64,000 bases of DNA from Isoptericola peretonis (GCA_023241745.1 JALQCY010000001.1:832064-896063), one strand, 5' to 3'; shown: positions 53,115-62,303, counted from the stretch's first letter. Program-made: numbers and translations. Notes: generated by a model from the letters alone, not told the origin.

Positions 53115-53900
53115 ATGGCCGAACGAGTGACCTTCGCGAGCAGCACGGGGCCGCGCCTGGCGGGGATCGTCGACCGTCCCGAGGGCGAGGTGCGCGGCTG
53201 GGGCGTGTTCGCCCACGGGTTCACCCTCGGCAAGGACTCCCCCGCCGCGGCGCGCATCTGCAAGCAGCTCGCCTCCGACGGCATCGGGATGCTGCGGTTC
53301 GACAACCTCGGGCTCGGCGACTCGGAGGGCGACTGGGGCGACGGCTCGTTCACCGTCAAGGTCGCCGACACGGTGCTCGCCGCACGGTTCGCGGCCGAGC
53401 ACCTCACCGGGCAGGACGGCGAGCCCGGCCCGCCGCCCGACCTGCTCGTCGGCCACTCCTGGGGCGGGGCCGCCGCCATCGCCGCGGCGCCCGAGGCGGG
53501 GGTGCGCGCCGTCGTGTCCGTCTGCGCGCCGTTCGACCCGAGCCACGCCGAGCACCAGTACGACGACCTCGTGGACCAGGTGCTGGCGGAGGGCAACGCC
53601 GTGTGGCAGGTCGGCGGCAAGCGGCTCAACCTCAAGCGCGGGATGGTCGAGGACGTGCGGGACGCCGACCTCGACCACCGCATCGCCGACCTGGGCCTGC
53701 CGCTGCTGATCATGCACTCGCCCACGGACGCCGTGGTCGGGATCGAGAACGCCAGCCAGATCTTCGCCGCCGCCCGGCACCCGCGCAGCTTCGTGGCGCT
53801 CGAGGGCAGCGACCACCTGCTCACCGCGCCCGGCCAGGCGCAGCGCGCGGCCCGGATCGTCGGCGCGTGGGCCGACCCGTACCTCGCTACGCCGCGGTAG
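53115..53900 (+). CDS. Alpha/beta hydrolase (OsmC-partner-like)
   Basis: A 261-aa cytoplasmic hydrolase with GAGGGGGAC before ATG 53115. It has VFAHGFTLGKDS (oxyanion), LRFDNLGLGDSEGDW, LVGHSWGGAAAI (nucleophile Ser), HSPTDAVVGIENA (Asp) and EGSDHLLT (His). The FDNLGLGDSEG block matches hydrolases often fused to or paired with OsmC proteins; no OsmC gene is adjacent. Its 3' end overlaps the methyltransferase gene by 14 bases on the opposite strand. Confidence 0.87.
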   Translation: MAERVTFASSTGPRLAGIVDRPEGEVRGWGVFAHGFTLGKDSPAAARICKQLASDGIGMLRFDNLGLGDSEGDWGDGSFTVKVADTVLAARFAAEHLTGQDGEPGPPPDLLVGHSWGGAAAIAAAPEAGVRAVVSVCAPFDPSHAEHQYDDLVDQVLAEGNAVWQVGGKRLNLKRGMVEDVRDADLDHRIADLGLPLLIMHSPTDAVVGIENASQIFAAARHPRSFVALEGSDHLLTAPGQAQRAARIVGAWADPYLATPR

Positions 53901-55530
53901 CGGGGCGCAGGAACCCGTCGCGCACCAGCCCGCGGACGGCGGGGAGCAGCTCGGCCCGCAGGTCGTCCACCGGGACGTCGAGCAGCGCGCCCAGCGCGCC
54001 GACGATCTGCCCCACGGCGAGCTCGCCGTCGCACACGCCGACGAAGGCGGCCAGGCCCGTGGACGCGTGCACGCCGCGGCCCAGCCCGTCGCCCTGACGG
54101 ATGACGACGACGTTCGGGTCGGCCTGCCCGGGTGTGTGGAACCGCTCCTCGGTGACGTCCTCCGCCGCCACGAGGTGCGCGGCGGCGAGCGCGTCGTCGT
54201 CCCGGGCCTCGAGCCAGTCGTGCGCCGCCAGCGAGGCGGCGACGTGCGCGCCCAGCGGCTGGCGCACCGACCCGGTGTGCTCCTCAAGCCGGCGCAGCGT
54301 CGGGCGCGCGCCGCCGACCGGGCGGCGGAGCGTCACGATGCCGAAGCCGACGCCCTCGACGTCCCGCGAGGCGAAGTCGTCCAGCCAGGCGCCGTACGCG
54401 GCCTCCCACGCCGCGGGCTCCCGCTGCGCGGTGGTGCCGCCGTCGCGGATCCACGTCTCGGCGTACTCGGCCGGGTCCAGCACCTCCCGTTGGATCACCC
54501 AGCCGTCGAGGCCCGCCTCGTCCAGCCACGCGCCCACACGATCAGCCCACGGCTCGCCGCGGCGGTGCTCCCAGTTGCCGAGGAGCTGCGCCACGCCGCC
54601 CGGGGCGAGCACCTGGCCGACGTCGCGCACCAGGTCGCGCACCAGGTCGTCGCCCGACCGGCCGCCGTCGCGGTACTCGTAGTCGCCCAGCGCGTCGGCG
54701 ACGGTCCGGCCCGCCGCCCCCGCGTGCGGCGTGATGACGAACGGCGGGTTGGACACCACCAGGTCGAAGGCCTCGCCGGCCACCGGCTCGAGCATCGACC
54801 CGTGCCGCAGCTCGATCTCGGCGGTCTCGCCGGAGTCGGCGGCACGGCCTGCGGACGGCGCGTTCAGCGCCAGGTTGAACCGGGCGAACCCCAGGGCGCG
54901 AAGGGAGAGGTCCGTGCCGACCACCGCGCGCGCGTGGCGCGCGGCGTGCAGCGCCTGGACGCCGCAGCCGGTGCCGAGGTCCAGCACCCGTCCCACCGGG
55001 GTGCGCGTGGTCACCTGGGCCAGGGTCGTGGACGCGCCGCCCGTGCCCAGCACGTGGTCGGTCGCGAGCCGTCCGCCGGTGGCGAGCTCGGAGAGGTCGC
55101 TCGACAGCCACCACGACGCCTCTCCCCTGGCGTCGACCGCGGCGTACGGGCGCAGGTCGACGACCGCGCGCACCGCGTCGCCCGCGCCCTCCCCGGCGAC
55201 GGAGACGAGGCCGAGCCGCCGGGCGCCCTCCGCGCCGAGGCCCGGCAGCGCCCGGTCCAGGGCGCCGCGCGTGACCTCGTCGCCCAGCAGGAACAGGCGG
55301 GCCAGCGCCACGCGCGGGTCGCCCTCCGGCGCGAGGCGTGCGAGCGCGCGACGAGCGGGCACGGTCTGCTCCCGGTCCAGCGCGGCCGACGCGACGGCCC
55401 CCAGCAGCTCGCCCACGCCGTCGACCGTGTAGCCGGACCCGTGGAGGTCGCCCCGCAGGGCGTCGACCAGGGGCCCGGCGCCGTCGGCGGCGCCCGGCAC
55501 GGGGGTCGATGCCGCGGCGGCCGTCGTCAT
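53887..55530 (-). CDS. Class I SAM methyltransferase, NPPF type (DUF7059-like N-terminus)
   Basis: A 547-aa protein. An N-terminal helical domain (~15-150) precedes a Rossmann methyltransferase with VLDLGTGCGVQALHAA (SAM loop), VGTDLSLRAL and DLVVSNPPFVITPH (the NPPF motif of N-methylating enzymes acting on Gln or adenine). About 150 C-terminal residues form a winged-helix-like tail. It resembles PrmC/RlmG-type enzymes, but the target is unknown. Its ATG overlaps the end of no gene; the lipoprotein upstream ends at 55527 (ATGA overlap), indicating coupling. Confidence 0.85.
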   Translation of the reverse strand: MTTAAAASTPVPGAADGAGPLVDALRGDLHGSGYTVDGVGELLGAVASAALDREQTVPARRALARLAPEGDPRVALARLFLLGDEVTRGALDRALPGLGAEGARRLGLVSVAGEGAGDAVRAVVDLRPYAAVDARGEASWWLSSDLSELATGGRLATDHVLGTGGASTTLAQVTTRTPVGRVLDLGTGCGVQALHAARHARAVVGTDLSLRALGFARFNLALNAPSAGRAADSGETAEIELRHGSMLEPVAGEAFDLVVSNPPFVITPHAGAAGRTVADALGDYEYRDGGRSGDDLVRDLVRDVGQVLAPGGVAQLLGNWEHRRGEPWADRVGAWLDEAGLDGWVIQREVLDPAEYAETWIRDGGTTAQREPAAWEAAYGAWLDDFASRDVEGVGFGIVTLRRPVGGARPTLRRLEEHTGSVRQPLGAHVAASLAAHDWLEARDDDALAAAHLVAAEDVTEERFHTPGQADPNVVVIRQGDGLGRGVHASTGLAAFVGVCDGELAVGQIVGALGALLDVPVDDLRAELLPAVRGLVRDGFLRPATAA

Positions 55531-56111
55531 CGGGCCGTGCACGACGCGGCGAGGAACGCCGTGACGTCCTGGGCGGCGGCCGTCGCGTCCGCCGTGTCGT
55601 CGGCGGTGATCGCACCGGCCATCGCGGAGCTCACGGCGTCCGCGTCGTCCTCGTCGACGTCCTCGAACGCCGTCGCCACGCTGGCGAGGTAGTCCGACAT
55701 CGTGCCCCAGGCCGTGGACAGGTCCTCCGGCGGCTCCGCGGCGGCCATCGCGTGCTCCGCGGTGCGGAAGCTCTGCACCAGCGCCCGCGGGTGCTCCGGG
55801 CTGAGGTCGACCAGCGCCCGGTTGGTGGTCGACCACGCCTGCTGCAGCGCGGCGCACTGCTCGGCGTCGGCGGCCGGCTCGGCGCCCTCGTCGGCAGGGC
55901 TCGGCGACGACGCGGCGTCGCGGGACCGGCTCGGCTCGCCCTCGACGCCCATGCTGAGGTCGCCCGGGATGGACACCGCGGGCGCGGGCTCGGCGACCGG
56001 CTCCGCGCCGTCGCCACCGGCCGGACCGCACCCCGCCAGCGCGGCCCCGGCGACGAGCATCCCTACGACGACGACCGGGAGCTGGCGGGACAGGGGACGG
56101 GCGCGGCGCAT
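55527..56111 (-). CDS. Lipoprotein, paralogue 2 of a local family
   Basis: A 194-aa protein with lipobox LAGC (Cys28), an acidic Pro/Ser/Ala linker (~30-80) and a helical domain from AEQCAALQQAWSTTN to ASCTAR. The AEPPEDLSTAWGTMSDYLAS block matches the paralogues at 52424 and 56175, and the two Cys probably form a disulfide. The stop overlaps the methyltransferase ATG. Function unknown. Confidence 0.8.
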   Translation of the reverse strand: MRRARPLSRQLPVVVVGMLVAGAALAGCGPAGGDGAEPVAEPAPAVSIPGDLSMGVEGEPSRSRDAASSPSPADEGAEPAADAEQCAALQQAWSTTNRALVDLSPEHPRALVQSFRTAEHAMAAAEPPEDLSTAWGTMSDYLASVATAFEDVDEDDADAVSSAMAGAITADDTADATAAAQDVTAFLAASCTAR

Positions 56112-56174
56112 CCCCCTATGGTGACCCACGGCTCGCGCGCGCGGAAATCCGCCGGCCCGCGGCGCGGGCGGCGC

Positions 56175-56813
56175 TCAGCCCGCCGGCTCGTCCTCCGCGG
56201 CCCCTTCGCCGGTGTCCTCGCCGGACTCCTCCCCGGCCTCCTCGTCGGCACCGTCGGACGCGTCCTCCGGGGCGCCCTCGGTGGCGACGGGGTCGGTCGA
56301 GCAGCCGGCCTTGAGGAACGTCGTGACGCGGTCGGACGCCGCCGTCATCGCGCCCGTGTCCAGCTCGGCGAGCGCCGACGCCACGGCAGAGGCGACCTCG
56401 CCCTGGTCCGCTTCCTCGATCGTGTCGGCGACGGTGCCGACGTAGGTCGTGACCGTCTGCCAGTCGTCGAGGACGGCGTCGGGCGGGCGCACCTCCGCGA
56501 GCGCGTCGCGCGCCCCGAGGAACCCGCGGCGCAACGTGTCCGGCTCGTCGACGGACATCCCGATCTGCAGGGACGCCGACCGCGACCAGGCGGCCTGGAC
56601 CACGGCGCACTCGTCGGGCGGGCCCGACGGGAGCCCGGCCGTCGCGGAGACGGCCGGTCCGGTCACGAGCCCGGACGCGAATCCCGCGCCGAGCCCGGCC
56701 GCCAGCGAGAGCGCCCCCGCCGCCGCCAGAGAGGTGGGCCGACGCCACACTCCCGACACGGGGCGCGTGAGGCCACGGCGCCCTCCGCGAGCCGCTCTCC
56801 TGCTGACCCTCAT
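56175..56813 (-). CDS. Exported protein, paralogue 3 of a local family
   Basis: A 212-aa protein with a basic, Arg-rich N-terminus and a hydrophobic segment (~29-52). It has no lipobox, so it is either membrane-anchored or cleaved. The helical domain from DECAVVQAAWSRSA to FLKAGCSTD contains RPPDAVLDDWQTVTTYVGT, related to the two lipoproteins. An acidic Glu/Asp/Gly/Ala tail of about 35 residues follows. It lies 63 bases upstream of paralogue 2, suggesting a tandem duplication with later change of anchoring. Confidence 0.75.
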   Translation of the reverse strand: MRVSRRAARGGRRGLTRPVSGVWRRPTSLAAAGALSLAAGLGAGFASGLVTGPAVSATAGLPSGPPDECAVVQAAWSRSASLQIGMSVDEPDTLRRGFLGARDALAEVRPPDAVLDDWQTVTTYVGTVADTIEEADQGEVASAVASALAELDTGAMTAASDRVTTFLKAGCSTDPVATEGAPEDASDGADEEAGEESGEDTGEGAAEDEPAG

Positions 56814-56912
56814 GGTCGCGAAGGGTACCGGCAGCGCCTGAGCCGTCGGTACGTCGCCGCAGGTGGGAGGGCGCCGCTTGACCCACGGCGGGCGTTCGGC
56901 CAGATTACGCGC

Positions 56913-57455
56913 GTGACCTCTACCACGCCCGGCCTCTGGGTGCATCCCGAGAACGACCCTCGCGCGACGGGCGTCGACCCCGTCGGCGAGAAGGAGACCC
57001 TCTGGGAATACCTGTGCCGGTACCGCATGACGCTGGTCATGAAGTGCGAAGGTCTCGACGCGTCGCAGCTCGCGCGACGCTCCGTGCCGCCGTCCTCCCT
57101 GTCGCTCCTCGGGTTGGTGCGGCACCTGGCGAACGTCGAGCACCACTGGTTCCGTCGCGTGCTGCAGGGTCGCGCCGACCGCGGCCCCTTCGAGCTGCCC
57201 GGCTACCCCGACGTCGACTTCGACGGCGCCCTGCCCGACGCGACCTGCGTGGACGAGGCGTGGGACGCCTGGCACCGCTCCGTGGAGGTGGCCGACGACT
57301 GGTTCGCCGGCGAGGACATGAACCGCGAGGTCCCCTACGACGGCGGCACCGTCGAGGCCCGCGACGTGCTGCTGCACGTGCTGGAGGAGTACGCCCGGCA
57401 CATGGGGCACGTGGACCTGCTGCGCGAGTGCATCGACGGCCGCACCGGCCTGTAG
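56913..57455 (+). CDS. DUF664/DinB-family protein (mycothiol transferase-like), copy 1
   Basis: A 180-aa four-helix-bundle protein from GTG 56913. The metal-binding histidines of the DinB fold are seen in GLVRHLANVEHHWF and in EEYARHMGHVDLLRE. It begins LWVHPENDPR and ends ECIDGRTGL, as in actinobacterial DUF664 proteins, several of which are mycothiol-dependent enzymes. A close paralogue is at 61648-62223. The substrate is unknown. Confidence 0.88.
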   Translation: MTSTTPGLWVHPENDPRATGVDPVGEKETLWEYLCRYRMTLVMKCEGLDASQLARRSVPPSSLSLLGLVRHLANVEHHWFRRVLQGRADRGPFELPGYPDVDFDGALPDATCVDEAWDAWHRSVEVADDWFAGEDMNREVPYDGGTVEARDVLLHVLEEYARHMGHVDLLRECIDGRTGL

Positions 57456-57491
57456 CCGCGCTCCTCGCCCGGGCCGCGTAGCGTGCCCACC

Positions 57492-58424
57492 ATGGCGGGT
57501 GTGCGGAGCTTCCTCAGCGGCGTCCTGGTCCTGCTCGCCGTCGTCGCGGCGGTGGTGGCGGTGCCCGCGCGGTACGCGGAGGGCACGCTGCTGGACACCG
57601 ACGCCTACGTGCGGACGACGGCGCCGATGGCCGCGGAGATCACCACCCAGGACGCGGTCGCGGAGTCGCTGACCGGCGTCGTCACCGGCCAGATCGACTC
57701 GGGGCTGCTCGCCGCGGCCGCGCGACCGCTGGTGGGCGAGGTCGCCGAGGCGTTCGTGCGCTCGGACTCCTTCCCGCCCGTGTGGGAGGAGGCGAACCGG
57801 CAGGGGCATGCCGCCGCGGTCCGCGTGCTGCGCGACGAGAGCGACGTGGTCGACGCGGCCGACGGTGTGGTGACGCTGCCGCTCGACCCGTTCCTGGAGC
57901 GGATCGGGCAGGTGCTGCGCGACCGCGGCCTGCCCGTGACCGAGGGCTTCGCCACGACCGACGACGTGATCGTGCTGTACGCGTCGCAGGACCTCTCGAC
58001 CGCCCAGTCGGCGGTCGCCCTCGTCGACCGGTGGACGCCGTGGGCGCTGCCGGTGGTGGTGGTCCTCGCCGCGCTCGCCGTCGTCGTCGCCAGGCCGGGC
58101 CGTCGCCTGGCGACCGCCGCCGTCACCGGCGGGCTGGTCGCCGTGGCGATGCTGGTGATGGTGGTGCTGCTCCCGGTGGCCGTCCAGGCGGCGTTCGCGG
58201 GGCTGGACGTCGGCGCGTCCGGCCAGCAGGTGCTGGACGACGCCGTCGACGCCCTCCTCGTCCCGCTGCGCACCCAGCTGTGGTGGGCGTTCGGCGTCGC
58301 CGCCGCCGTGGGCGTCGGCTCGGCGGTCGCCGCGGGCGTGGTCCGCGCCCGCCGCCCGGACCGTGCCCCGGGCGGCGGGCGGGCTGCAGGTCAGTCGTCC
58401 GAGGTCGCCCAGAAGAGCGCCTGA
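57492..58424 (+). CDS. Membrane protein of unknown function
   Basis: A 310-aa protein. An N-terminal helix (~6-25) anchors a long extracytoplasmic domain (~26-178), followed by three helices (~180-200, 205-228 and 255-280) and a basic C-terminal tail. The order of one helix, a large outer domain and a helix cluster is common in actinobacterial envelope proteins. No domain is recognised. Its last 34 bases overlap the end of the M14 peptidase gene on the other strand. ATG 57492 was chosen; GTG 57483 is also possible. Confidence 0.75.
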   Translation: MAGVRSFLSGVLVLLAVVAAVVAVPARYAEGTLLDTDAYVRTTAPMAAEITTQDAVAESLTGVVTGQIDSGLLAAAARPLVGEVAEAFVRSDSFPPVWEEANRQGHAAAVRVLRDESDVVDAADGVVTLPLDPFLERIGQVLRDRGLPVTEGFATTDDVIVLYASQDLSTAQSAVALVDRWTPWALPVVVVLAALAVVVARPGRRLATAAVTGGLVAVAMLVMVVLLPVAVQAAFAGLDVGASGQQVLDDAVDALLVPLRTQLWWAFGVAAAVGVGSAVAAGVVRARRPDRAPGGGRAAGQSSEVAQKSA

Positions 58425-61045
58425 GCCGCCTGGCTCAGGCCGCCCTTCGGGTGGGTCCGGAAGAACACCGAGGTGCCGAAGACGACGGCGCGCGCCCCGG
58501 AGTCGGCCTCGCCCGAGACCACGGCCGCGCGACCGGACGCGGCGCCGGGCCCGTCCGCCCCCGAGCCCGCCGCCCAGTGGCCGGCGAGGAAGGGACGCTC
58601 CGTGTCGTAGGTCTGCTCGGCCGTGGTCGCCTCGCCGAGCTCGGTGAACCACGTCGCCGGGTAGACGAACGCGTGGTCCTGGGGGTACGCGGCCAGGAAC
58701 GACGAGCTCGCCGTGTCGACGCCGACGATGCCGTTGCTCCCCGGCGTGCCCGAGACCGCCTCCCCCTCGACCAGCCCGTACGCCTCCGCGACGCCGAAGG
58801 CCGCGGCCGTACGCCCGACGACGGACCCGCCGTCGTCGACCCACTCCTGCACGGCGGCCCGGCCGGCACTTCCCGCGGGCAGCGGTAAGGACGACCCGAC
58901 CCACAGCACGTCGGCGCCCTCGAGCCCGGTGGTCCCCGTCGCCGCGCCCGCCTCGATACCGGCCGCGGTCACCCGCACCAGATCGTCGAACCCCAGCTCC
59001 GTGAGGGACAGGAGGTCGTCCTGGGTGCCGGCGTACGCGACGGTGAGGTCGTCGAGCTCCGCCGCCTCGTCGAGGTCGCGGAGCTCCTCGCGCGTGGCGG
59101 CCTCGAACGGGACGTCGTGCTCGCGCGCGACCTCACGGACCGTCCGCCCGTCGGCGCGCCCGACGACGGCCCGACCGTCGTCCAGGAGCCACACCGGGAC
59201 GTCGACCTCGAGCAGCGCGTTGAGCGCGCGGTAGTCCTCGACGCCCGCGACGTCGAACGTGACGTGGCGTGCGCCTCGCGGCACCCGTGCGTCCGACGGG
59301 TCGTGCCGCAGCGGCACGACCCTCCCGACCGGGCGGTCGGTGGTGGACCCGACGCGGTCGACCGTCGCACCCCACAGCGACGACAGGCTCCACGCCGAGA
59401 TGTCGTACATCGACGGCACCTTCGCCGAGATGTCGGTGCCCAGGTCGAGCAGGGCGTTCGCCAGACCGCGCCGTGGCTGGTGCAGGTCGACGACGAACGA
59501 CCCACGCGGGTACGTCGTGCCGTCGACGCGGACCGTGCGGACGAGGGTGCCGACCTCGATGCCGTGGAACAGCAGCTGGTCCACCAGCGCCTCGGCGTCC
59601 GCAGCCGAGCGCTGCTCGTCGCCGACCGGGATGACGTAGGCGCGCGGCAGGTTCACCGGGTCCTGGTCGTCGACGACGTCCCAGTGCTGCTTCCACTCGT
59701 CCGGTCCGGGCACGGCGGCGACGTCGTCGCCGGTCAGCGCGTCCTTCGGCTCCCCTGCGAGGCCGCGCCGGAAGGCCTCGACCTGGTCGGCCAGCATCGC
59801 GTCGTCGTGCTCCGCCAGGTAGTCGATCATCGACGTCATGGTCTGCTTCGCCACGGCCGTGTTGATCACGGCGTCCTCCGGCGTCGTCGTCGGGCCGGTG
59901 CGCCGCTTCGGCAGCTCGACCGTGCTGGTCGTGGCGCCGAGGAACGCCGCGTACTGCGCGGTGAAGATCGGCGGGTAGTCGTCCCAGCCAGACGGGGTGT
60001 CCCGGTAGGGGATCTTGATGAAGCCCGTGTTCTCGTCGACGGCCTCGTCGTTGGCCGGGTCGTAGTACGTGTTGCCGGGGATCGCGGCGGCGACCACGTC
60101 GTCCTCCACCTGGCGCGCGACCGCATAGCCGTGCGGGATGAACAGGTCGTACTCGTAGTTCTGGCCGTGCGGCGGGCCGCACGGCTCCACCTGCAGCACA
60201 CCGGTGTACCCGTGGAAGTCCGCCGCGTACAGCGGTTGCAGGGCCTGCGCCGTCGCCACGAACGACCGCGACTCCGGCGTCGCGCCCGTGATCATGTCGC
60301 GGTTGGCGTCGAGGCTCAGGCTCGTGGCACGGGTGCCGACCGTGCGCCCGTCGGGGTTGAGCGTCAGCGAGAAGTACAACCGGTGGTCCTCCAGCAGGGC
60401 CGCGGTGGCCGGGTCGTCGTCGGCCGCCAGGTCCTCGATCACCTGCAGCGCGGCGTCGGTCCCCTCCCACTCGTTGCCGTGGATGTTCGCGCTGATCCAC
60501 AGCGGCGTCTTGTAGCCGGCGGCGAGGCGGGTGTCGCCCGCGGCCCGGTCGGGCGAGGTGCGGATCTCCTCGCGCCAGCGGCTCTGCTGCGCGGTCTCCC
60601 GCCGCGACTCCGGCGCCGTCACGGTCACCAGGTACAGGTCGCGGCCGGCCGTGGACCGCCCCACCACCTGCGTCGAGACACGGTCGCTCGACTCCATCAG
60701 GTCCGTCAGCCGCGGGGCGAGCTCGTCGTACCCCACGGTGCCGTTGAGGTCGGTGGCGTCGTCGTCGGCCGGGGGGAACACGGTCAGGTCGGGCTGGAAG
60801 GGGTAGGTGCGCGGCATGTCGATCGCGCCGCTCGTGTCGCCGGGGCCGTGCCCGGGCTGCTGCGCGGACCGCTGGGCGGTGCGTGCCAGCTCGGCGAACG
60901 ACACGGGGCCCGCCGCCGGGACGTCCCGGTCGGGCCCTCGGCCCGGGCCGTCGGGACGGTCGTCGGCGGCCGTGGCCGTGCCGGTGAGGGTGGTCGCCGC
61001 GAGGGTGAGGGTGGCGAGCACCGCGACGGTGCGTGGGAGCTTCAT
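58391..61045 (-). CDS. Secreted M14 zinc carboxypeptidase
   Basis: An 884-aa exported enzyme with a signal peptide (MKLPRTVAVLATLTLAATT, cleavage near TATAA). The catalytic domain (~115-430) has NIHGNEWEG (zinc His and Glu), LNPDGR, LDANRD and LYAADFHGYTG (third ligand His), with the general-base Glu probably in TSTVELPKR. A ~450-residue C-terminal region includes a glutamine-amidotransferase-like fold (VLWVGSSLPLP, RPFLAGHWA). It removes C-terminal residues from peptides outside the cell. The start is ATG 61045. Confidence 0.88.
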   Translation of the reverse strand: MKLPRTVAVLATLTLAATTLTGTATAADDRPDGPGRGPDRDVPAAGPVSFAELARTAQRSAQQPGHGPGDTSGAIDMPRTYPFQPDLTVFPPADDDATDLNGTVGYDELAPRLTDLMESSDRVSTQVVGRSTAGRDLYLVTVTAPESRRETAQQSRWREEIRTSPDRAAGDTRLAAGYKTPLWISANIHGNEWEGTDAALQVIEDLAADDDPATAALLEDHRLYFSLTLNPDGRTVGTRATSLSLDANRDMITGATPESRSFVATAQALQPLYAADFHGYTGVLQVEPCGPPHGQNYEYDLFIPHGYAVARQVEDDVVAAAIPGNTYYDPANDEAVDENTGFIKIPYRDTPSGWDDYPPIFTAQYAAFLGATTSTVELPKRRTGPTTTPEDAVINTAVAKQTMTSMIDYLAEHDDAMLADQVEAFRRGLAGEPKDALTGDDVAAVPGPDEWKQHWDVVDDQDPVNLPRAYVIPVGDEQRSAADAEALVDQLLFHGIEVGTLVRTVRVDGTTYPRGSFVVDLHQPRRGLANALLDLGTDISAKVPSMYDISAWSLSSLWGATVDRVGSTTDRPVGRVVPLRHDPSDARVPRGARHVTFDVAGVEDYRALNALLEVDVPVWLLDDGRAVVGRADGRTVREVAREHDVPFEAATREELRDLDEAAELDDLTVAYAGTQDDLLSLTELGFDDLVRVTAAGIEAGAATGTTGLEGADVLWVGSSLPLPAGSAGRAAVQEWVDDGGSVVGRTAAAFGVAEAYGLVEGEAVSGTPGSNGIVGVDTASSSFLAAYPQDHAFVYPATWFTELGEATTAEQTYDTERPFLAGHWAAGSGADGPGAASGRAAVVSGEADSGARAVVFGTSVFFRTHPKGGLSQAAQALFWATSDD

Positions 61046-61186
61046 GGGTCTCCTTCTCGTCGTCGGCGGCGTGGACCCCGTCGTCCCGCCCGGGCCTACG
61101 CCGCGGCGTCGCCCGCCCCCAGCATGGCGCGGGGGCACCGCTTCGGCACGGCCGGAAACAGGAAGTTCACGGGCGCGCCGCGCCGG

Positions 61187-61564
61187 TCACGCTTCGCCGG
61201 GGGCGTCGTCGAGCCGCGCCACGAGGCGCGCGGGAGCCACCTGGCGGTAGGCGTCCTCGACGATCCCGGCCAGCTCGCGCCAGTCGACGTCCCGGTCGAG
61301 GCGCACGCCCAGCCAGCCCCGCACGCCGACGTACGGCGGGCGGAAGAACCTCTGCGGCTCACGCTCGACCTGCTCCTCGAGCACGCCGGGAGCGGCGGCG
61401 CACCACACGGCCAGCGGGCCGCCGTGATGATGGTCGGAGTACATGACGAACGAGCGGCGCACGAACCAGGTGGGCTCGCCGTGGCTCAGCCGTTCCGTCG
61501 CCTCGGGGAGCGCGAGGCACAGCGCACGGACACGCTCCAGGGGGTCGCCGTCGTCGCCGGGCAC
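61187..61564 (-). CDS. MmcQ/YjbR-family protein
   Basis: A 125-aa protein from GTG 61564. The family layout is evident: LCLALPEATERLSHGEPTWFVRRSFVMY, a FRPPYVGVRGWLGVRLD core strand pair and a C-terminal WRELAGIVEDAYRQVAPARL helix. These small 'double-wing' proteins resemble DNA-binding folds, but their role is not established. The region 61046-61186 upstream of the M14 gene shows no other gene. Confidence 0.87.
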   Translation of the reverse strand: MPGDDGDPLERVRALCLALPEATERLSHGEPTWFVRRSFVMYSDHHHGGPLAVWCAAAPGVLEEQVEREPQRFFRPPYVGVRGWLGVRLDRDVDWRELAGIVEDAYRQVAPARLVARLDDAPGEA

Positions 61565-61647
61565 GTCGCGACGCTAGCCCACGCCCGCGGCACCCGCCCG
61601 GTGCAATTCCCCTTGTGGTCACCGCACGGCTGGAGTCGGATGTCCCC

Positions 61648-62223
61648 ATGACGGACCCCGACACCACCACCGAGCCCCGCCGGTCCCCCGACATGTGGGT
61701 GGACCCCGAGGACGACCCCCGCGAGCAGTGGGCCGACCCGGTCGGCGAGCTCGAGACCCACTGGTCCTACCTGCGGACCTACCGCACCACGATCGAGCTG
61801 AAGTGCGAGGGACTCGACGCCGAGCAGCTGGCCCGCCGGTCGGTGCCGCCGTCCACCCTGTCGCTGCTCGGGCTCGTGCGGCACCTGGCCAAGGTGGAGC
61901 ACGCCTGGTTCCGCCGGCGGCTCCAGGGGCAGCTCGAGCTGACGCCCCTCTACGCCGACGCCCGGGACGAGGACTTCGACGGGGCCGTGGGCGACCCGGC
62001 CGTCGTCGAGGAGGCCTGGAGCACCTGGCGGCGCGAGACCCGGTCGGCCGACGCGTGGCTCGCCACGCAGGGCGACGCCGACATGGGCCGCACCGTCGCC
62101 CTCGAGAACGGCGGGAGCACGAGCGTGCGCGACATCCTGGAGCACCTGGTCGAGGAGTACGCCCGCCACGCGGGTCACGCCGACCTGCTGCGGGAGTGCA
62201 TCGACGGCCGCACCGGCCAGTAG
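61648..62223 (+). CDS. DUF664/DinB-family protein (mycothiol transferase-like), copy 2
   Basis: A 191-aa paralogue of the protein at 56913-57455, alike over the full length (MWVDPEDDPREQ; LKCEGLDAEQLARRSVPPS; GLVRHLAKVEHAWF; EEYARHAGHADLLRE; ECIDGRTGQ). Metal-binding His positions are kept. The start is ATG 61648. It is divergent from the MmcQ/YjbR gene. The conserved ends suggest a recent duplication with the same enzymatic mode and perhaps another substrate. Confidence 0.88.
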   Translation: MTDPDTTTEPRRSPDMWVDPEDDPREQWADPVGELETHWSYLRTYRTTIELKCEGLDAEQLARRSVPPSTLSLLGLVRHLAKVEHAWFRRRLQGQLELTPLYADARDEDFDGAVGDPAVVEEAWSTWRRETRSADAWLATQGDADMGRTVALENGGSTSVRDILEHLVEEYARHAGHADLLRECIDGRTGQ

Positions 62224-62240
62224 CGGTCCGCGAGAGAGCA

Positions 62241-62274
62241 CGGACGGGACCGCACGCGGGTGCGGTCCCGTCCG
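62241..62274. terminator. 15-bp hairpin between convergent genes
   Basis: CGGACGGGACCGCAC (62241-62255) pairs perfectly with 62260-62274, loop GCGG. It lies between the DUF664 gene (+) and hppA (-). Two direct copies of TTCTCTATCTCGCG (62278-62291 and 62300-62313) follow; the second covers the hppA stop codon. Confidence 0.75.
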
Positions 62275-62303
62275 AGCTTCTCTATCTCGCGACTCGCGGT
62301 TCT

